DNA from: Bacteroidota bacterium
Lineage (GTDB): Bacteria > Bacteroidota > Bacteroidia > NS11-12g > UBA955
Length of the DNA: 6,113 nt
Direction: 5' to 3'
NCBI GenBank assembly: GCA_947450015.1
Contig: CANFUB010000167.1
Coordinates: forward strand, 1-6,113
Positions within the stretch are counted from its first letter, which is position 1, and each line of letters opens with the position of its first letter. The position numbers were made by a program, and so were the translations under genes. Below are positions 5,560 to 6,113 of the stretch, one piece after another. The notes under the pieces are model-generated. The model made no database searches. It saw nothing but the letters and a program-made list of their open reading frames with translations, and was not told the origin of the DNA.

Positions 5560-6113
5560 TTATCTTATATAATAATTAAACCCTTCGATGGTTTTAAGCT
5601 TTACTTTAATTTTGTTGAGCTTAATATACGTTAAAGAATTATTAACCAAATTGGCAGCCACAATATCGCTCTTATTTGCAAAATAAATATCACCACTGTA
5701 ATCTGTCGCAAAGATCAATTGACAAGTACTAGGTGTTAAAGCCAAATTTTTAAAATCCAAAGGAATAATGGTTTGGTAGCGACTGTCTACCATGAACAAT
5801 TGTTTAACATCAATTGGAATACCTGTCTCATCGGTGTATTGTGCAATAATGTTTGTATTGAATTCAACTGGTTTCAAAGTAAACAAACTGAAAGTACCCA
5901 ATTGATTCATTCGTATCTCTGCAGCCATGCCATTGCGCTCATTGGCTTTTACTTTTTCGCTCACAAAATTCAAGTACTCATTGTAACGAATAACATTGTT
6001 TTCATTAAAACTCGTGTTGCGTTGTTGGAGCACATGTAAATATTTTTTATAAATCTTATAGAATTTCTTGATGTGCTTTTTAAGGGTCTTATCATCTTCG
6101 GCATCGCTTATAA
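5560..6113 (-). CDS. Unrecognised protein, C-terminal part (5' end outside window)
   Basis: An open frame runs from the right edge to a TAA at 5560-5562, giving at least 183 residues; the true start lies beyond base 6113. A GTG at 6031-6033 could start a 157-residue protein, but the frame continues upstream through a similar, Lys/Tyr-rich stretch (TLKKHIKKFYKIYKKYLHVL), so an internal start is less likely. The N-terminal part visible is charged and probably helical. The last 110 residues look like alternating beta strands (for example QLGTFSLFTLKPVEF and TCQLIFATDYSGDIYFA). There is no transmembrane segment and no motif I recognise, so no function is proposed. It shares its terminator with the convergent MuiA-family gene. 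Confidence 0.8.
   Translation of the reverse strand, partial: ISDAEDDKTLKKHIKKFYKIYKKYLHVLQQRNTSFNENNVIRYNEYLNFVSEKVKANERNGMAAEIRMNQLGTFSLFTLKPVEFNTNIIAQYTDETGIPIDVKQLFMVDSRYQTIIPLDFKNLALTPSTCQLIFATDYSGDIYFANKSDIVAANLVNNSLTYIKLNKIKVKLKTIEGFNYYIR

Noticed and set aside
5773..6039. Plus-strand open frame of 88 codons
   Set aside because: It is antisense to the longer minus-strand frame, which has better protein-like composition and ends exactly at the terminator.

Overview
The window looks like ordinary chromosome from a Bacteroidota bacterium. The base composition is A+T-rich, and the gene starts have A/T-rich leaders without Shine-Dalgarno motifs. One promoter fits the phylum's TTG-N17-23-TAnnTTTG pattern exactly, and the intergenic repeats are of the TTCGACA(A/G)GCTCAG palindrome type that I associate with this phylum. 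The assignment is inference; no rRNA or tRNA gene is present to confirm it.

Layout from left to right. Bases 1-894 (minus) hold the N-terminal 298 residues of a GltD-like, 4Fe-4S/FAD/NAD(P)H oxidoreductase that runs off the left edge. Bases 895-1687 are non-coding and contain two 93%-identical copies of a roughly 131 bp palindromic repeat, each preceded by shorter 24 bp repeat units. Only 83 bp after the second copy lies a 98-residue stand-alone GIY-YIG endonuclease (1688-1984, plus). Its stop codon overlaps by 4 bp the stop of a convergent DXD-type sugar transferase (1981-2712, minus). A small TIR-like (DUF1863/ThsB-like) protein follows at 3018-3446 (minus) as a self-contained unit with a promoter, a leader dyad and an intrinsic terminator. 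A very A+T-rich divergent intergenic region (3447-3831) contains a second, larger dyad. A secreted MuiA-family protein (DUF4140 + DUF4139) occupies 3832-5523 (plus). It converges on the 3' part of an unrecognised gene (5560-6113, minus), with a shared bidirectional terminator between them.

The genes do not form one pathway or operon. They are mostly single transcription units with changing orientation, typical of a patchwork accessory-type region. The most interesting candidate system is the pairing of the GIY-YIG nuclease with the REPIN-like palindromic repeats. It resembles in layout the REP/RAYT arrangement of Proteobacteria, but with a different nuclease fold. The second candidate is the lone ThsB-like TIR gene without any recognisable partner effector nearby.
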